Positions 1 through 8,616 are shown, counted from the first letter of the stretch. The stretch is DNA of 64,000 nt from Salaquimonas pukyongi (GCF_001953055.1 NZ_CP019044.1:2852001-2916000), one strand, 5' to 3'. The notes: generated by a model not told the origin, from the sequence alone. Numbers and translations: made by a program.

Positions 1-1031
1 TATCCGCCCTGAAACAGGAATTCGAGCGCGTTGTCGAAACAGGCTGTATCCGACTGGCCCTCATAGGAAATCGGCCACAGCTTGGCGATGTCGTTGCCGA
101 ACAGTTCGGAATCCACCGATGCCTGCCGCGCCGCCATCCAGTTGTTGTTGCCGCGCAAGGTGTTGATCTCGCCGTTATGGGCGACCATGCGATAGGGATG
201 GGCCAGCTTCCAGGACGGGAATGTGTTGGTTGAAAAACGCTGGTGAACCAGCGCCATGGCCGATTCAAATGCCTCATCCTGCAGGTCGAGGTAATATTTG
301 CTGACCTGGTAAGCCAGGAACATGCCCTTGTAGACAATGGTACGGGACGACATGGAAACCGGATAAAAGCCGTTGTCGCGGCCCTGGGTCTCCTTGTGGA
401 CCCGATTCGAGATCACCTTGCGCAGCAGGAATATCCGGCGCTCGAACACGTTCTGGTCGTCAATGGTGCCCGGACGGGCGATGAACACCTGCAGATGGAC
501 CGGCTCGCTCGCCATGATTTCAGGCGCTTTGGAGAGCGAAGAATTGTCGACCGGCACATCCCGGGTGCCGATCAGCTCCAGCCCCTCGGCTTGTGCACAC
601 TCTTCAAGAATCTTGATCGATGCTTCGCGAATGGTCTCATCGCGGGGCAAGAAGAAATGCCCGACTGCGTAATGTCCTGGTTCGGGCAGGGTGATGCCCT
701 GCTTTTCCATTTCCCGGCAAAAGAACCTGTGCGGGATCTGAACCAGAATTCCCGCGCCATCCCCCATCAGGGGGTCGGCCCCGACTGCCCCGCGGTGGGT
801 CAGGTTCTCCAGCATGAACAGACCGTCCTTGACGGTCTTGTGGGACGGCTTGTTGGTAAGGTCGGCAACGAAACCGACACCACAGGCATCACGCTCGTTG
901 GATGGATGATACAGACCCTGCGCCGCGGGAGCCGTGCGACCGGATGCAGGCAGGCAAACGCCTGCAGGGTCTTTTGCATGGACGTTCGTTGAAACGCCCC
1001 GCTGTAAACCCGGTGCAACGTCCTTCAACAT
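1..1031 (-). CDS. gltB: Glutamate synthase (NADPH) large subunit, N-terminal part (cut by window edge)
   Basis: The gene reads leftwards from an ATG at 1031 and has no stop before the window edge, so only the first 343 or so residues are visible. They form the glutaminase (type 2 amidotransferase) domain of the GOGAT large subunit, which releases ammonia from glutamine for transfer to 2-oxoglutarate. A propeptide of 49 residues precedes the motif ACGVGF, whose Cys50 would become the N-terminal nucleophile after cleavage. Other family motifs are LTHRGAVGADP, HQRFSTNTFPSW and HNGEINTLRGN. The start is supported by AAGGAG about 8 bases upstream. The family is about 1500 residues long, so most of the protein lies outside the window. 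Confidence 0.95.
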   Translation of the reverse strand, partial: MLKDVAPGLQRGVSTNVHAKDPAGVCLPASGRTAPAAQGLYHPSNERDACGVGFVADLTNKPSHKTVKDGLFMLENLTHRGAVGADPLMGDGAGILVQIPHRFFCREMEKQGITLPEPGHYAVGHFFLPRDETIREASIKILEECAQAEGLELIGTRDVPVDNSSLSKAPEIMASEPVHLQVFIARPGTIDDQNVFERRIFLLRKVISNRVHKETQGRDNGFYPVSMSSRTIVYKGMFLAYQVSKYYLDLQDEAFESAMALVHQRFSTNTFPSWKLAHPYRMVAHNGEINTLRGNNNWMAARQASVDSELFGNDIAKLWPISYEGQSDTACFDNALEFLFQGG

Positions 1032-1252
1032 GCCTGTCTCCTTCCCGATTTGCCTGCACCCATGGCCATTCCGCCATTTGCCGGAGCGCGCCGTGAGGGC
1101 AACCCCCTGTAACCGTTTGCGGGGTTCCGTTCATACGCTGCCTGTGAGTGCTGTCCGGATTGCCCTGGGCACATCCGTTAGGCCCTGTTTAGCAAACTAT
1201 GCGTCACGTTGAAAACCGCCGCTTCGGGCATCAAGGTTCAACCGCAGGCAAT

Positions 1253-1275
1253 AGGACAGTAATGCTGTCCTTTTT
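1253..1275 (+). terminator. Orphan intrinsic-terminator-like hairpin
   Basis: AGGACAG, a 5-base loop, then CTGTCCT running into TTTTT. It is oriented to stop rightward transcription, yet the gene to its left (gltB) reads leftward, so no annotated rightward gene ends here. It could end a short unannotated RNA or antisense transcript, or be chance. Confidence 0.4.
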
Positions 1276-1665
1276 GCTGCTCTCACCTGCCAGAATCTGA
1301 GGCAAACCGCAAGGAAAACTTCACATGACACAAACCGTCACAGCGCCCAAACCCCAAGCAATGACCTAAGGTAAACCCCGCTGGAATAAGGGAAATTCTG
1401 TCACCGGAGATCGACCGTCACGCTGAAACCGCTTGCATATCATTTGCCAAGTCAATAGGTTTTCGTTGGGGCATGTAAGAACCCTTACAGACATGAAGGG
1501 AAGTACAAACCTGTAGTTCCGGGAAACGTACATGATCCCTGGCAATAATTGGCTTGTGATTGGAGTCCAGTCTCAAGGTGGTTTTTCTGCACGGCGTCAG
1601 CGCTGTCGCCCCCAGACTGACGAACCGGTTGGCAAACCTTCTTAGAAAGTGATCTGGCTCTGATG

Positions 1666-1691
1666 CCCGGCTCCGCCTTGGCGGAGCCGGG
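1666..1691. repeat. Perfect 12-bp GC-rich inverted repeat upstream of ltaE
   Basis: CCCGGCTCCGCC at 1666-1677 pairs perfectly with GGCGGAGCCGGG at 1680-1691, leaving two bases between the arms (a realistic loop of about four). It lies about 120 bases before the aldolase start and is not followed by a T-run, so it is not a standard terminator. It may be an intergenic repeat or a leader hairpin. Confidence 0.5.
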
Positions 1692-1812
1692 TTCCAATTC
1701 CCGCAATTGTTGCTCTATCCGTTTGCTTTTCTGCGCAAAACCCGGTTCAGCGTGCTGGACAGGCCATTCCCGCCATGTAACCAATTCCCGGTTACAGCAA
1801 GGGGAGAGCGAC

Positions 1813-2865
1813 GTGTTTTTTGCCAGTGACAACTGGGCCGGAGCCGACAGCAGGATCAACCAGGCAATCGCAGACCACGGCAGTGGTTTCAAAAGCGGCT
1901 ACAACAATGGCGAACTCGACCGCCAGGTTGAAGCACAACTGTCACGGATTTTCGAACGCGACGTTACGGTGTTCTTCGTTGCTACCGGCACGGCAGCCAA
2001 TTCCATCGCCATCGCCAGTGTTTCAAAAGCAGGCGGTGTTACGTTCTGCCATGAGGATTCCCACCTCATCTCCGATGAATGCGGCGGGCCGGAGTTCTTT
2101 TCCGCCAGCCGCCTGTGCGCGGTATCAGGCGAGTTGGGGAAAATGAACCCTGATGTGTTGAAAACAGCCATCGGCCGGTACCCGGCTGATTTCGTTCACC
2201 ACGGCAGGCCCAGTGCCGTCTCCATTACCCAGGCTACGGAAACCGGCACCGTCTACAGCGTCGAGGAAATCCGGCAGATCAGCGCAATAGCCAGAGAGCA
2301 TGCACTGCCACTCCACATGGATGGTGCTCGTTTTGCCAATGCGCTGGTCAGCCTTAAAACCACACCGGCGGAAATGACATGGAAGGCGGGTGTCGACCTG
2401 TTGTCCTTTGGCGGCACCAAGAACGGCTGTTGGTGTGCGGAAGCGCTGATCTGCTTTGATTCCAGGCTTGCCGGAGAACTCGCATTCCACCACAAGCGGG
2501 CAGGCCAGCTTTTCTCAAAGAGTCGGTTTATTGCCGCACAATTCACTGGATATCTTGCAGGCGATCATTGGCTCGACATGGCGCGGCACGCCAATGCAAT
2601 GACCGGGCGGCTCGCCGGGCACATAAAAAAAAGCCCCAATGCACGGCTGGCCTTCGCGCCCCAAGCCAATGAATCCTTCGTGGTTCTGAAAAAGGCGCAG
2701 GCAGAAGAACTGCGCAACAAGGGGGCGGTCTTCTTCGAATGGCGGCTCCCGCTCTCCCATCAGGACATGTTGCAGGATGACACGGAAGACCTTTACCGGC
2801 TGGTTACTTCCTTTGCCACCAGCCCGGAGGAGGTGGATGCATTCGGGGAAGTCCTGAACGGTTGA
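1813..2865 (+). CDS. ltaE: Low-specificity L-threonine aldolase (beta-eliminating lyase family)
   Basis: PLP enzyme of 350 residues expected to cleave L-threonine or L-allo-threonine to glycine and acetaldehyde in the cytoplasm. Family features include the N-terminus MFFASDNWAG, the ATGTAAN segment near residue 58, HMDGAR at 168-173, and SFGGTKNG with the Schiff-base lysine at 203. I chose a GTG start at 1813 because GGGGAG lies just upstream and the protein then begins as family members do; the open frame extends further upstream without homology. It converges on the hydrolase gene with only 12 bases between the stops. It could prefer another beta-hydroxy amino acid; the family assignment itself is firm. 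Confidence 0.9.
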   Translation: MFFASDNWAGADSRINQAIADHGSGFKSGYNNGELDRQVEAQLSRIFERDVTVFFVATGTAANSIAIASVSKAGGVTFCHEDSHLISDECGGPEFFSASRLCAVSGELGKMNPDVLKTAIGRYPADFVHHGRPSAVSITQATETGTVYSVEEIRQISAIAREHALPLHMDGARFANALVSLKTTPAEMTWKAGVDLLSFGGTKNGCWCAEALICFDSRLAGELAFHHKRAGQLFSKSRFIAAQFTGYLAGDHWLDMARHANAMTGRLAGHIKKSPNARLAFAPQANESFVVLKKAQAEELRNKGAVFFEWRLPLSHQDMLQDDTEDLYRLVTSFATSPEEVDAFGEVLNG

Positions 2866-2877
2866 ATTTTGGAAAAA

Positions 2878-3891
2878 TCAGGAAACCGACTTGTCAGGCA
2901 CGGCTGCGCCCGTGTCCCTGGATCTTGGTGTTGCGCGGGATTCATCAAGCTCCCGGCCGCCGGGGGCGAAGGCTGTGAACGCTGCCAGAACCTGTTCGCG
3001 CACCGCATCGCGTTCCTGCAGCATTTCATGCCGGGCACCCGATATCGTAAGGCAGGAGCCCGAACGCAATCGCCTGCAGAGCAACTCCGCAGCACGGTTG
3101 TCCACAACCTCGTCATTGCCGGCACAGATCACAAGGGTGGGAATGGTCACCTGGCTGTGAAACTCCGTTGACGAAACACGTTCCATGGCCCGTCCCGCTG
3201 CAAACAGCCAGGTTGCCGTCGGCCCACCGATTGTCAGGTCGCTGAACTCCCCGGCAAGCTTGGCATTGCGCTGAAACCGCTTCAGATCAGACGTCAACCG
3301 GTTGCCCTTGAAGGCGCGGTTTTCGTCCGGCCTTGGCCCACCGGCCAAGTAAAGGGTGCCCAGCCCGGTAACATGCAAGGTCCCGCAAAGCCATTTCAGC
3401 GTCCGCTTGGCAATCGGGATTGACCCGAAGCCCAGCAGTGGCGCCAACAGCACCATTCGGCGCAACCGGTTGCCCATATGCGGGGCTGCAAGCAGTGCCA
3501 CCAGAGAACCGGTGGAATGGGCCAAAACATGAAACGGCCCACGGCAGTCGGGCAATGCTACCTCGGTCACAATGGTCTCAAGATCGATGACGTATTGGCC
3601 GAAATGTTCGACATAGCCCTTTCTTCGATCTTCGAGCAGCCGGTCCGATCCTCCCTGTCCCCGCCAGTCGAAAGTCAGAACATCATAGCCAAGCTTCCGC
3701 AAATCCCCTGTCGTCTCGTAGAGTTTTTCGATGTATTCAGCCCGGCCATGCAGCAAGAGCACCGTTCCCTTGCAGGGGGGCGCCGTCGTCCGCCAATGCG
3801 CGTAGCGCAGCCTGAAGCCGTCCTCGGTCACGGCAAAACCGCAGACCGGGTCGGGCGGAAGAGGGTTGTAGGGCGGGCTGGCAAGCTCCAT
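2878..3891 (-). CDS. pldB: Alpha/beta hydrolase, lysophospholipase / monoacylglycerol lipase type
   Basis: Cytoplasmic serine hydrolase of 337 residues (Hydrolase_4, serine aminopeptidase S33 group). The oxyanion-hole segment LLLHGRAEY is near residue 46, and the nucleophile elbow AHSTGS places Ser126. Asp260 in AGNDEVVDN and His288 in GARHEM complete a plausible triad. FDWRGQGGS at 74-82 is typical of PldB-like proteins. No signal peptide is evident. Exact substrate cannot be read from the sequence; lysophospholipids or monoglycerides are the family default. The gene is alone on its strand, facing the aldolase gene at its 3' end. Confidence 0.85.
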   Translation of the reverse strand: MELASPPYNPLPPDPVCGFAVTEDGFRLRYAHWRTTAPPCKGTVLLLHGRAEYIEKLYETTGDLRKLGYDVLTFDWRGQGGSDRLLEDRRKGYVEHFGQYVIDLETIVTEVALPDCRGPFHVLAHSTGSLVALLAAPHMGNRLRRMVLLAPLLGFGSIPIAKRTLKWLCGTLHVTGLGTLYLAGGPRPDENRAFKGNRLTSDLKRFQRNAKLAGEFSDLTIGGPTATWLFAAGRAMERVSSTEFHSQVTIPTLVICAGNDEVVDNRAAELLCRRLRSGSCLTISGARHEMLQERDAVREQVLAAFTAFAPGGRELDESRATPRSRDTGAAVPDKSVS

Positions 3892-4050
3892 CGGTGTTTT
3901 TCCATTAGGGCAACGGCCATGCCGTATGCAACGGTCGGGACAATCGGGTCTAGCTGTTGGCTTTTTCTACGGCAAGCCAGCGGTGTTTAACAGGCCGTAC
4001 TTTTGTTCAAATCCGCCGATTTCGCCTGAAAATCCGGGCTTCACCGCCCC

Positions 4051-4079
4051 CTTGAAATTGGAAAACGAAATACCCAGAT
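4051..4079 (+). promoter_or_regulatory. RpoH (sigma-32)-like promoter of the hsp20 gene
   Basis: CTTGAAA at 4051-4057 and CCCAGAT at 4073-4079 match the heat-shock consensus CTTGAAA / CCCCATNT with 16 bases between CTTGAA and CCCAGAT. Transcription would start near 4086, giving a leader of about 100 bases before the Hsp20 start. Assignment is by pattern only. Confidence 0.6.
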
Positions 4080-4085
4080 CAATCC

Positions 4086-4184
4086 TGCCGGCGCCAAACG
4101 GGCCGGTAAACCGCTTTCTGCCTGCCGCGCAACGGAGGCAGAAAGAACAACCATAACGCAAACGTCGCTTCAAGGAGGACAACC
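4086..4184 (+). ncRNA. ROSE-like RNA thermometer in the hsp20 5' leader (predicted)
   Basis: Three successive hairpins can be drawn in the leader. The first is 4088-4106 (CCGGC/GCCGG). The second is 4114-4145, with a perfect 10-bp stem CTTTCTGCCT/AGGCAGAAAG. The third is 4164-4180 and masks the ribosome site. In the third, GTC pairs with GAC and CTT with the GAG of AAGGAGGAC, leaving one G bulged; the TCGCT at 4165-4169 matches the UYGCU motif of ROSE elements. ROSE thermometers repress small heat-shock genes of rhizobia at low temperature by this geometry. No folding energy was computed. Confidence 0.6.
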
Positions 4185-4649
4185 ATGCGTAGTGTAGACT
4201 TTGCACCCCTTTATCGTTCCACGATCGGTTTCGACCGCCTGTTTTCGATGCTGGACAACATGTCGCCAGCCGAAAGCGCCCAGACCTATCCTCCCTATAA
4301 CATCGAACGGACTGGCGAAAATGCTTACCGCATCTCCATGGCCGTTGCCGGTTTTGGGGAAGATGATCTGACCATCGAAGCCAAGGAGCACACCCTGACC
4401 GTAAAGGGTGAGCGCAGTGAGAGCGAAAGCAACGGAGGAAGCGAAGTCCTGTTTCAGGGCATCGCCTCACGTACCTTTGAACGCCGTTTCCAGCTTGCAG
4501 AGCATGTGGAAGTGAAGTCGGCCAACCTGGAAAACGGGTTGCTTCACATCGATCTCATCCGTGAGCTTCCGGAAGCCATGAAGCCGCGCCGCATTTCGAT
4601 CAGCAAGGCAAACGGCAAGAACGGCAAGGTCAAGCAGATCGACGCCTGA
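4185..4649 (+). CDS. Small heat-shock protein, Hsp20 / IbpA family
   Basis: ATP-independent holdase chaperone of 154 residues that would bind unfolding cytoplasmic proteins. The alpha-crystallin domain covers roughly residues 35-140. It includes AVAGFGEDDLTIEAKEH and a late ANLENGLLHIDL strand corresponding to the A-x-x-x-N-G-V-L signature. The N-terminus RSVDFAPLYRSTIGFDRLF is typical of the IbpA class in rhizobia. AAGGAGG sits 6 bases before the ATG but is predicted to be sequestered in a thermometer hairpin. The gene has its own heat-shock promoter and a terminator at 4683, so it is probably monocistronic. Confidence 0.93.
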   Translation: MRSVDFAPLYRSTIGFDRLFSMLDNMSPAESAQTYPPYNIERTGENAYRISMAVAGFGEDDLTIEAKEHTLTVKGERSESESNGGSEVLFQGIASRTFERRFQLAEHVEVKSANLENGLLHIDLIRELPEAMKPRRISISKANGKNGKVKQIDA

Positions 4650-4682
4650 TCCTGCCCACTGGCAAGTGTAACCACAAACCGG

Positions 4683-4712
4683 ACCCGCTTCTCACCCGAG
4701 AGGCGGGTTATT
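4683..4712 (+). terminator. Terminator hairpin after hsp20
   Basis: ACCCGC at 4683-4688 pairs with GCGGGT at 4703-4708, and inner TCTC/GAGA extends it to about 11 pairs around an ACCC loop. It is followed by TATTCC, a weak U-tract. It sits between the rightward hsp20 gene and the end of the leftward DUF459 gene. Confidence 0.55.
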
Positions 4713-4777
4713 CCATCTTCGAATGCCGGTTTGCCCGTCAGAAAAAGCTATTCCTGGCGACCGTTACATGCGTTGCA

Positions 4778-6151
4778 TCAGTTGGTTTTGGGTTCGCCGC
4801 CGGTCTCTGCACCCTGTTCCACGGCACCTTCCAAAGCCGGAGCTGGTTCATCAAGATAGGATTTGAGGCTGATCCCGCGAATATTTGCCAGCACCGGTTC
4901 GGGGGTTTCTCCCTTTGGCAGGCTGAACGACGGTTTGCCCCATGCAGAATCAATCCGCCCATCCTTCGGGCTCGTACCCAACCCTTTGGCAACCAGTTCG
5001 AAACTCGTGCTCTGGCGTGCATCGCTTGCCGTGAGGAACCCTTCGCCCCCCTCAAGCGCATTGGCGCCATCGGCCGCCGGGTTGCCAAGCGCGATCACCA
5101 CGGTCTTGCCCGTACCGGCAGGGTCATACTGGTCCTGTTTAAAGCCATCGGGAAGGCCAACCGAGACGAGGGAACTGACCAGCGCGTCCTTGCCGAACCC
5201 GGTCATGCGCTTGATCGCCTTCTCGGTAAAAAAGGCGAGCTTCTCATAGCCGCTTGCCGTCATGTTAATGCCGTCGGAACGCCGTAGCGAAACGATCTGG
5301 CCGTTGATGTTGGGGCCTGAACGCACATAGCGTCCTTCTTCGTCCACAAAGCCCTGCCAGACATCCACAAAGGCGCCGCCCGCCGACTCGACCGCAGTCC
5401 GGTAGTATTCGTTGAACACCAGATAATCGGCGTTCATGCTGTTCTTGGAAACCGGCGGCAAACCGACCCATATCATCGGCAGGCGCTTGCTTCGCACCGC
5501 TTCAGCCAGCCCATCGACGCGCTGTTTGTACTCGGCTTTCCACGGATCACTGAGTTTCGCCAGGCGCCCGCCCTGGGTTCTCATCTGCTGGCGATCGTTC
5601 ATGCCGACCAGCGTTACCACCACAATCGGCTTGGTTTCCTCGATGAGATCGCCGATAACCGATGGCCAGTTCTGAACATCGTCACGCACCAGGCCGGAAA
5701 GCGCCACGGATTTATCGACCGTAACCAGTCCTGGGTTTTCGGCAAACATCTGTTCAAGACCCAGCGCCAGCTGGCCTGCCATGAAGTCGCCAATGACAAG
5801 TACCTTGGCAGCATCCTCATTCTTCTCAACAACCTTTACGGCAGGCGCTGCAGCAGCGGTCTTCCTGGCAGTTTTTCTGCGCGTGGTGCGCGAAGCAGTG
5901 GTTGAACTGCTGTTTTTTTGCTTCACCTTTTTCTTTGCCTGTTTTGCCGCCCGTTTGGCCGCAGCGCGCTTCTTGCGCTCACGCTGCTGTTTCAGTGCCT
6001 TGCCGAAAAGCAGTTCAAACAGGTTTTTGCGCTTGCCCTTTGTCTGCTGGGCATAGGATTGGTCAACACCAAACGGCATTGACTCAGGCAGGGCAAACCC
6101 CGCCACGGCCACAACCAGAAACACAATGATGATACGGCGAACAGTTTTCAT
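4778..6151 (-). CDS. DUF459 SGNH-fold periplasmic protein, apparently lacking catalytic Ser and His
   Basis: Exported protein of 458 residues. The ATG at 6151 gives MKTVRRIII followed by a hydrophobic stretch, a signal peptide ending near SYAQQ; an upstream in-frame GTG at 6175 is less likely. Residues 38-105 form a very basic Lys/Arg/Ala linker. The SGNH/GDSL-like DUF459 domain starts near residue 115. Its block I reads VIGDFMAG, with Phe where GDSL hydrolases have the nucleophilic Ser. Block III GMND is kept. The C-terminal DxxH region reads SDGINMT, with Asn instead of His. This suggests a non-hydrolytic envelope role or a divergent mechanism. It lies downstream of the transglycosylase gene on the same strand. 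Confidence 0.8.
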   Translation of the reverse strand: MKTVRRIIIVFLVVAVAGFALPESMPFGVDQSYAQQTKGKRKNLFELLFGKALKQQRERKKRAAAKRAAKQAKKKVKQKNSSSTTASRTTRRKTARKTAAAAPAVKVVEKNEDAAKVLVIGDFMAGQLALGLEQMFAENPGLVTVDKSVALSGLVRDDVQNWPSVIGDLIEETKPIVVVTLVGMNDRQQMRTQGGRLAKLSDPWKAEYKQRVDGLAEAVRSKRLPMIWVGLPPVSKNSMNADYLVFNEYYRTAVESAGGAFVDVWQGFVDEEGRYVRSGPNINGQIVSLRRSDGINMTASGYEKLAFFTEKAIKRMTGFGKDALVSSLVSVGLPDGFKQDQYDPAGTGKTVVIALGNPAADGANALEGGEGFLTASDARQSTSFELVAKGLGTSPKDGRIDSAWGKPSFSLPKGETPEPVLANIRGISLKSYLDEPAPALEGAVEQGAETGGEPKTN

Positions 6152-6279
6152 GCCGGTCCGGTTACCAAAAAGCACTGCAATGCCGCAATTCTAGAATATT
6201 GCAGGCTTCTATGGAACCGCTCTGCGGCGATTTGAAGACACTCAGCCCCGAACGGGCGCGCAATTCGCCGGCTGCGCGA

Positions 6280-7509
6280 TCAGCTCTTTCGCAGGCGTTT
6301 CAGCAGTTTGCGCGACGGATTGCCGTCAGCCTTCATGCCGGCCCGCTCCTGGAATTCGCGGATTGCAGCCCGCGACCCCGAACCGATGTTTCCGTCAATC
6401 TCGCCGTCATAAAATCCCAGCCGCTTGAGATGTTTCTGCGCTTCGAAACGCTCATCATCGTTCAAGGGCACATAGCCGCGCGGCCATTGCTGGATAATCG
6501 GTCCGTATCCCGCAATGCGATCGGCCAGATGACCAACGGCAAGCGCATATTTGTCGGCGTTGTTATAGCGTTTCAGCACATAGAAATTGCGCATCATCAG
6601 GAATGCCGGCCCGTTCGTACCGCCAGGAAACTTCAAGACAGCCTTGGAACCGCGGTTTCTGAACGGGCGGCCATTGGCCCGTTTGACGCCCATTTTCTCA
6701 AAATCACGGATCTTGTAACCGTCCCGGCCGGCCAGTTTGGTGTTAAATCCCTTGGGAACAACCACCTCATACCCCCAGGTCTGACCATTCACCCAGCCGT
6801 TTTTTCGCAGCAAATTGGCTGCCGATGCCAGTGCATCGGGCGGCGAATTCCATACATCGCGCCGTCCGTCACCATCGATATCGACCGCCCAGGCCTGATA
6901 GCTGGTTGGAATGAACTGGGTGTGCCCCATGGCGCCTGCCCACGATCCCCTGAGCCCCTTGGCCGAAATATCGCCATTCTGGACAATCTTCAGGGCGGAG
7001 ACCAATTGCGTGCGCGCATATTTTGAGCGGCGGCGATCCTTGTAGGCAAGCGTCGCCAGCGCCTGGCCAATATGATGGGTGGAGTTGGGACGGGTAAGGT
7101 AGTCGCCATAGATGGTCTCGATCGACCAGATCGCCAGAAGAATGTCGCGGTCGACACCAAAACGCTTTTCGATCACATCAAACCAGCGCTTGTATTTGCG
7201 GCGCAGACGCTGCCCTTCGGCAATGGTGAACTTGGTTACCCTTGCATCCAGATAATCCCAGACCTTGGAAGTAAATTCGGGCTGGTAATTGGCGCGCTCC
7301 AGCACCAGCGGGTCGATCTGGCGAACCCCCTCGAACACCGAATTATAGGTGTTGCGCGAAATGCCGTTTTTCGCCGCAACCGAATAAAAATCCGAAATCC
7401 ACTTCCGGAAGCCGGCATCGGCGTAAGCTGTACCTGCCAGCATGGCGGACACGCCGGCCGCGGCGAGGCCGATTTTCAGTGTATTCATGAATTGCATGGC
7501 CTTGCCCAT
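6280..7509 (-). CDS. Lytic murein transglycosylase, MltB-type, with C-terminal peptidoglycan-binding domain
   Basis: Secreted or membrane-attached peptidoglycan-cleaving enzyme of 409 residues that forms 1,6-anhydromuramyl ends. A hydrophobic signal segment covers about residues 10-30. The SLT_2/MltB catalytic domain follows with IWSIETIYG, where Glu131 is the catalytic acid, then GSWAGAMGHTQFIPTSY and VDIDGDGRRD, both family hallmarks. Residues about 350-405 form a PG_binding_1 domain (LKRLGFYDGEIDGNIG). No lipobox Cys is seen, so it is probably a soluble periplasmic form. The DUF459 gene lies 128 bases downstream on the same strand and may share its transcript. Confidence 0.92.
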   Translation of the reverse strand: MGKAMQFMNTLKIGLAAAGVSAMLAGTAYADAGFRKWISDFYSVAAKNGISRNTYNSVFEGVRQIDPLVLERANYQPEFTSKVWDYLDARVTKFTIAEGQRLRRKYKRWFDVIEKRFGVDRDILLAIWSIETIYGDYLTRPNSTHHIGQALATLAYKDRRRSKYARTQLVSALKIVQNGDISAKGLRGSWAGAMGHTQFIPTSYQAWAVDIDGDGRRDVWNSPPDALASAANLLRKNGWVNGQTWGYEVVVPKGFNTKLAGRDGYKIRDFEKMGVKRANGRPFRNRGSKAVLKFPGGTNGPAFLMMRNFYVLKRYNNADKYALAVGHLADRIAGYGPIIQQWPRGYVPLNDDERFEAQKHLKRLGFYDGEIDGNIGSGSRAAIREFQERAGMKADGNPSRKLLKRLRKS

Positions 7510-7617
7510 GGCTTGCTCCAGTTCGCAAAAAACACGAATCGCAAAGCTACCGCCTGCCTATTGAGACTTGGTTAACCAAGCGGCAGGGAGAAATTATGGC
7601 AATCAGCCTGTAGCCGC

Positions 7618-8616
7618 TCAGGCAACGCCGATTCTCAGCAGATCATGCATATGGACCAGGCCAACCGGCTTGTCGTCCTCGCAAACCACCAGGCTGGTGA
7701 TGGCCCGTGCATTCAGTTCGGCAATGGCGCTGCTGGCCAGCGTGTCGGGCGTCACCTGAGCGGGATCGGCGGTCATGATATCACGCACCTTCAGCGTGTT
7801 GAGGGCCTGTGTCAGGTTTCGCCGAAGATCGCCATCGGTAACGATTCCGGCCAGCCTGCCCTCTTCATCAACGACGATCACACAGCCAAAGCGCTTCTGG
7901 GAAATCGTCGCAACGGCCTCTTCCATGCCGGTATCGGGGGTCGCAAGCGGCAGCGCATCGCCAGAATGCATGATTTCACGCACCATGGTAAGGCTTGCCC
8001 CCAGCGAGCCGCCCGGATGAAATGTCTTGAAATCCGACGACGTAAAACCCCGCCCTTCCAGCAGGGCGATGGCAAGCGCATCACCCAGGGCAAGCTGCAA
8101 TACCGACGAAGTGGTGGGAGCCAGGCCGTGCGGACAGGCCTCTTCAAGTTTCGGCAGCGTCAGGCAGATATCGGCAACCCGGCCAAGCGCTGACTGTTCA
8201 TTCCAGGTAACGGCAATCACCGGGATGGAAAACCGCTTCGCATACGCCAATACGCCTTTCAACTCGACGGTTTCCCCGGACCACGAAAGTGCCAGCACGG
8301 CATCGTTCCGTGTGATCATGCCGAGATCGCCATGGTTTGCTTCTGCCGCATGAACAAAATAGGCCGGTGTTCCGGTCGAAGAGAGCGTTGCTGCAATCTT
8401 CGCGCCGATATGCCCGCTTTTGCCAACACCGGTAACGATTACCCGCCCCTCAATCGCCCGTATGGCTTCCACCGCTTTCACGAATGCGGCCCCAAGCGGG
8501 CCTTCCAGCGATTGCGGCAGGGCGGCAAGCCCGTCAGAGAGAACGCGGAGCGTTCGCATCGCGGATGCAATATCGGAATTTTCTTCAGCAGCGTTCATCG
8601 GGTTGGCAACCATCAT
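7618..8616 (-). CDS. kdsD: Arabinose-5-phosphate isomerase (KpsF/GutQ family)
   Basis: Cytoplasmic isomerase of 332 residues converting ribulose 5-phosphate to arabinose 5-phosphate, the first step toward Kdo for lipopolysaccharide. An SIS sugar-isomerase domain (about residues 40-180) carries GVGKSGHIGAKIAATLSS and HAAEANHGDLG. Two CBS domains follow from about 215 to the end (IVTDGDLRRNL, PVGLVHMHDLL). The start is the first of two ATG codons at 8616/8613; ATG 8598 is an alternative and none has a strong ribosome site. It is divergent from the beta-barrel gene and fits the envelope theme of this region. Confidence 0.92.
   Translation of the reverse strand: MMVANPMNAAEENSDIASAMRTLRVLSDGLAALPQSLEGPLGAAFVKAVEAIRAIEGRVIVTGVGKSGHIGAKIAATLSSTGTPAYFVHAAEANHGDLGMITRNDAVLALSWSGETVELKGVLAYAKRFSIPVIAVTWNEQSALGRVADICLTLPKLEEACPHGLAPTTSSVLQLALGDALAIALLEGRGFTSSDFKTFHPGGSLGASLTMVREIMHSGDALPLATPDTGMEEAVATISQKRFGCVIVVDEEGRLAGIVTDGDLRRNLTQALNTLKVRDIMTADPAQVTPDTLASSAIAELNARAITSLVVCEDDKPVGLVHMHDLLRIGVA

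Larger units (their letters stand above)
1032..1812. other. Long intergenic region between divergent gltB and ltaE
   Basis: About 780 bases without a convincing gene; short open frames here overlap in several phases and have no family features. It must hold the promoters of gltB (leftward) and the aldolase gene (rightward), but I could not pick a convincing -35/-10 pair. Two structured elements stand out and are listed separately: a hairpin with a T-run at 1253-1275 and a perfect 12-bp inverted repeat at 1666-1691. Confidence 0.6.

Noticed and set aside
1485-1892. A 135-residue leftward frame overlapping the start of the aldolase gene
   Set aside because: No ribosome site, no homology, and it overlaps the supported start of ltaE.
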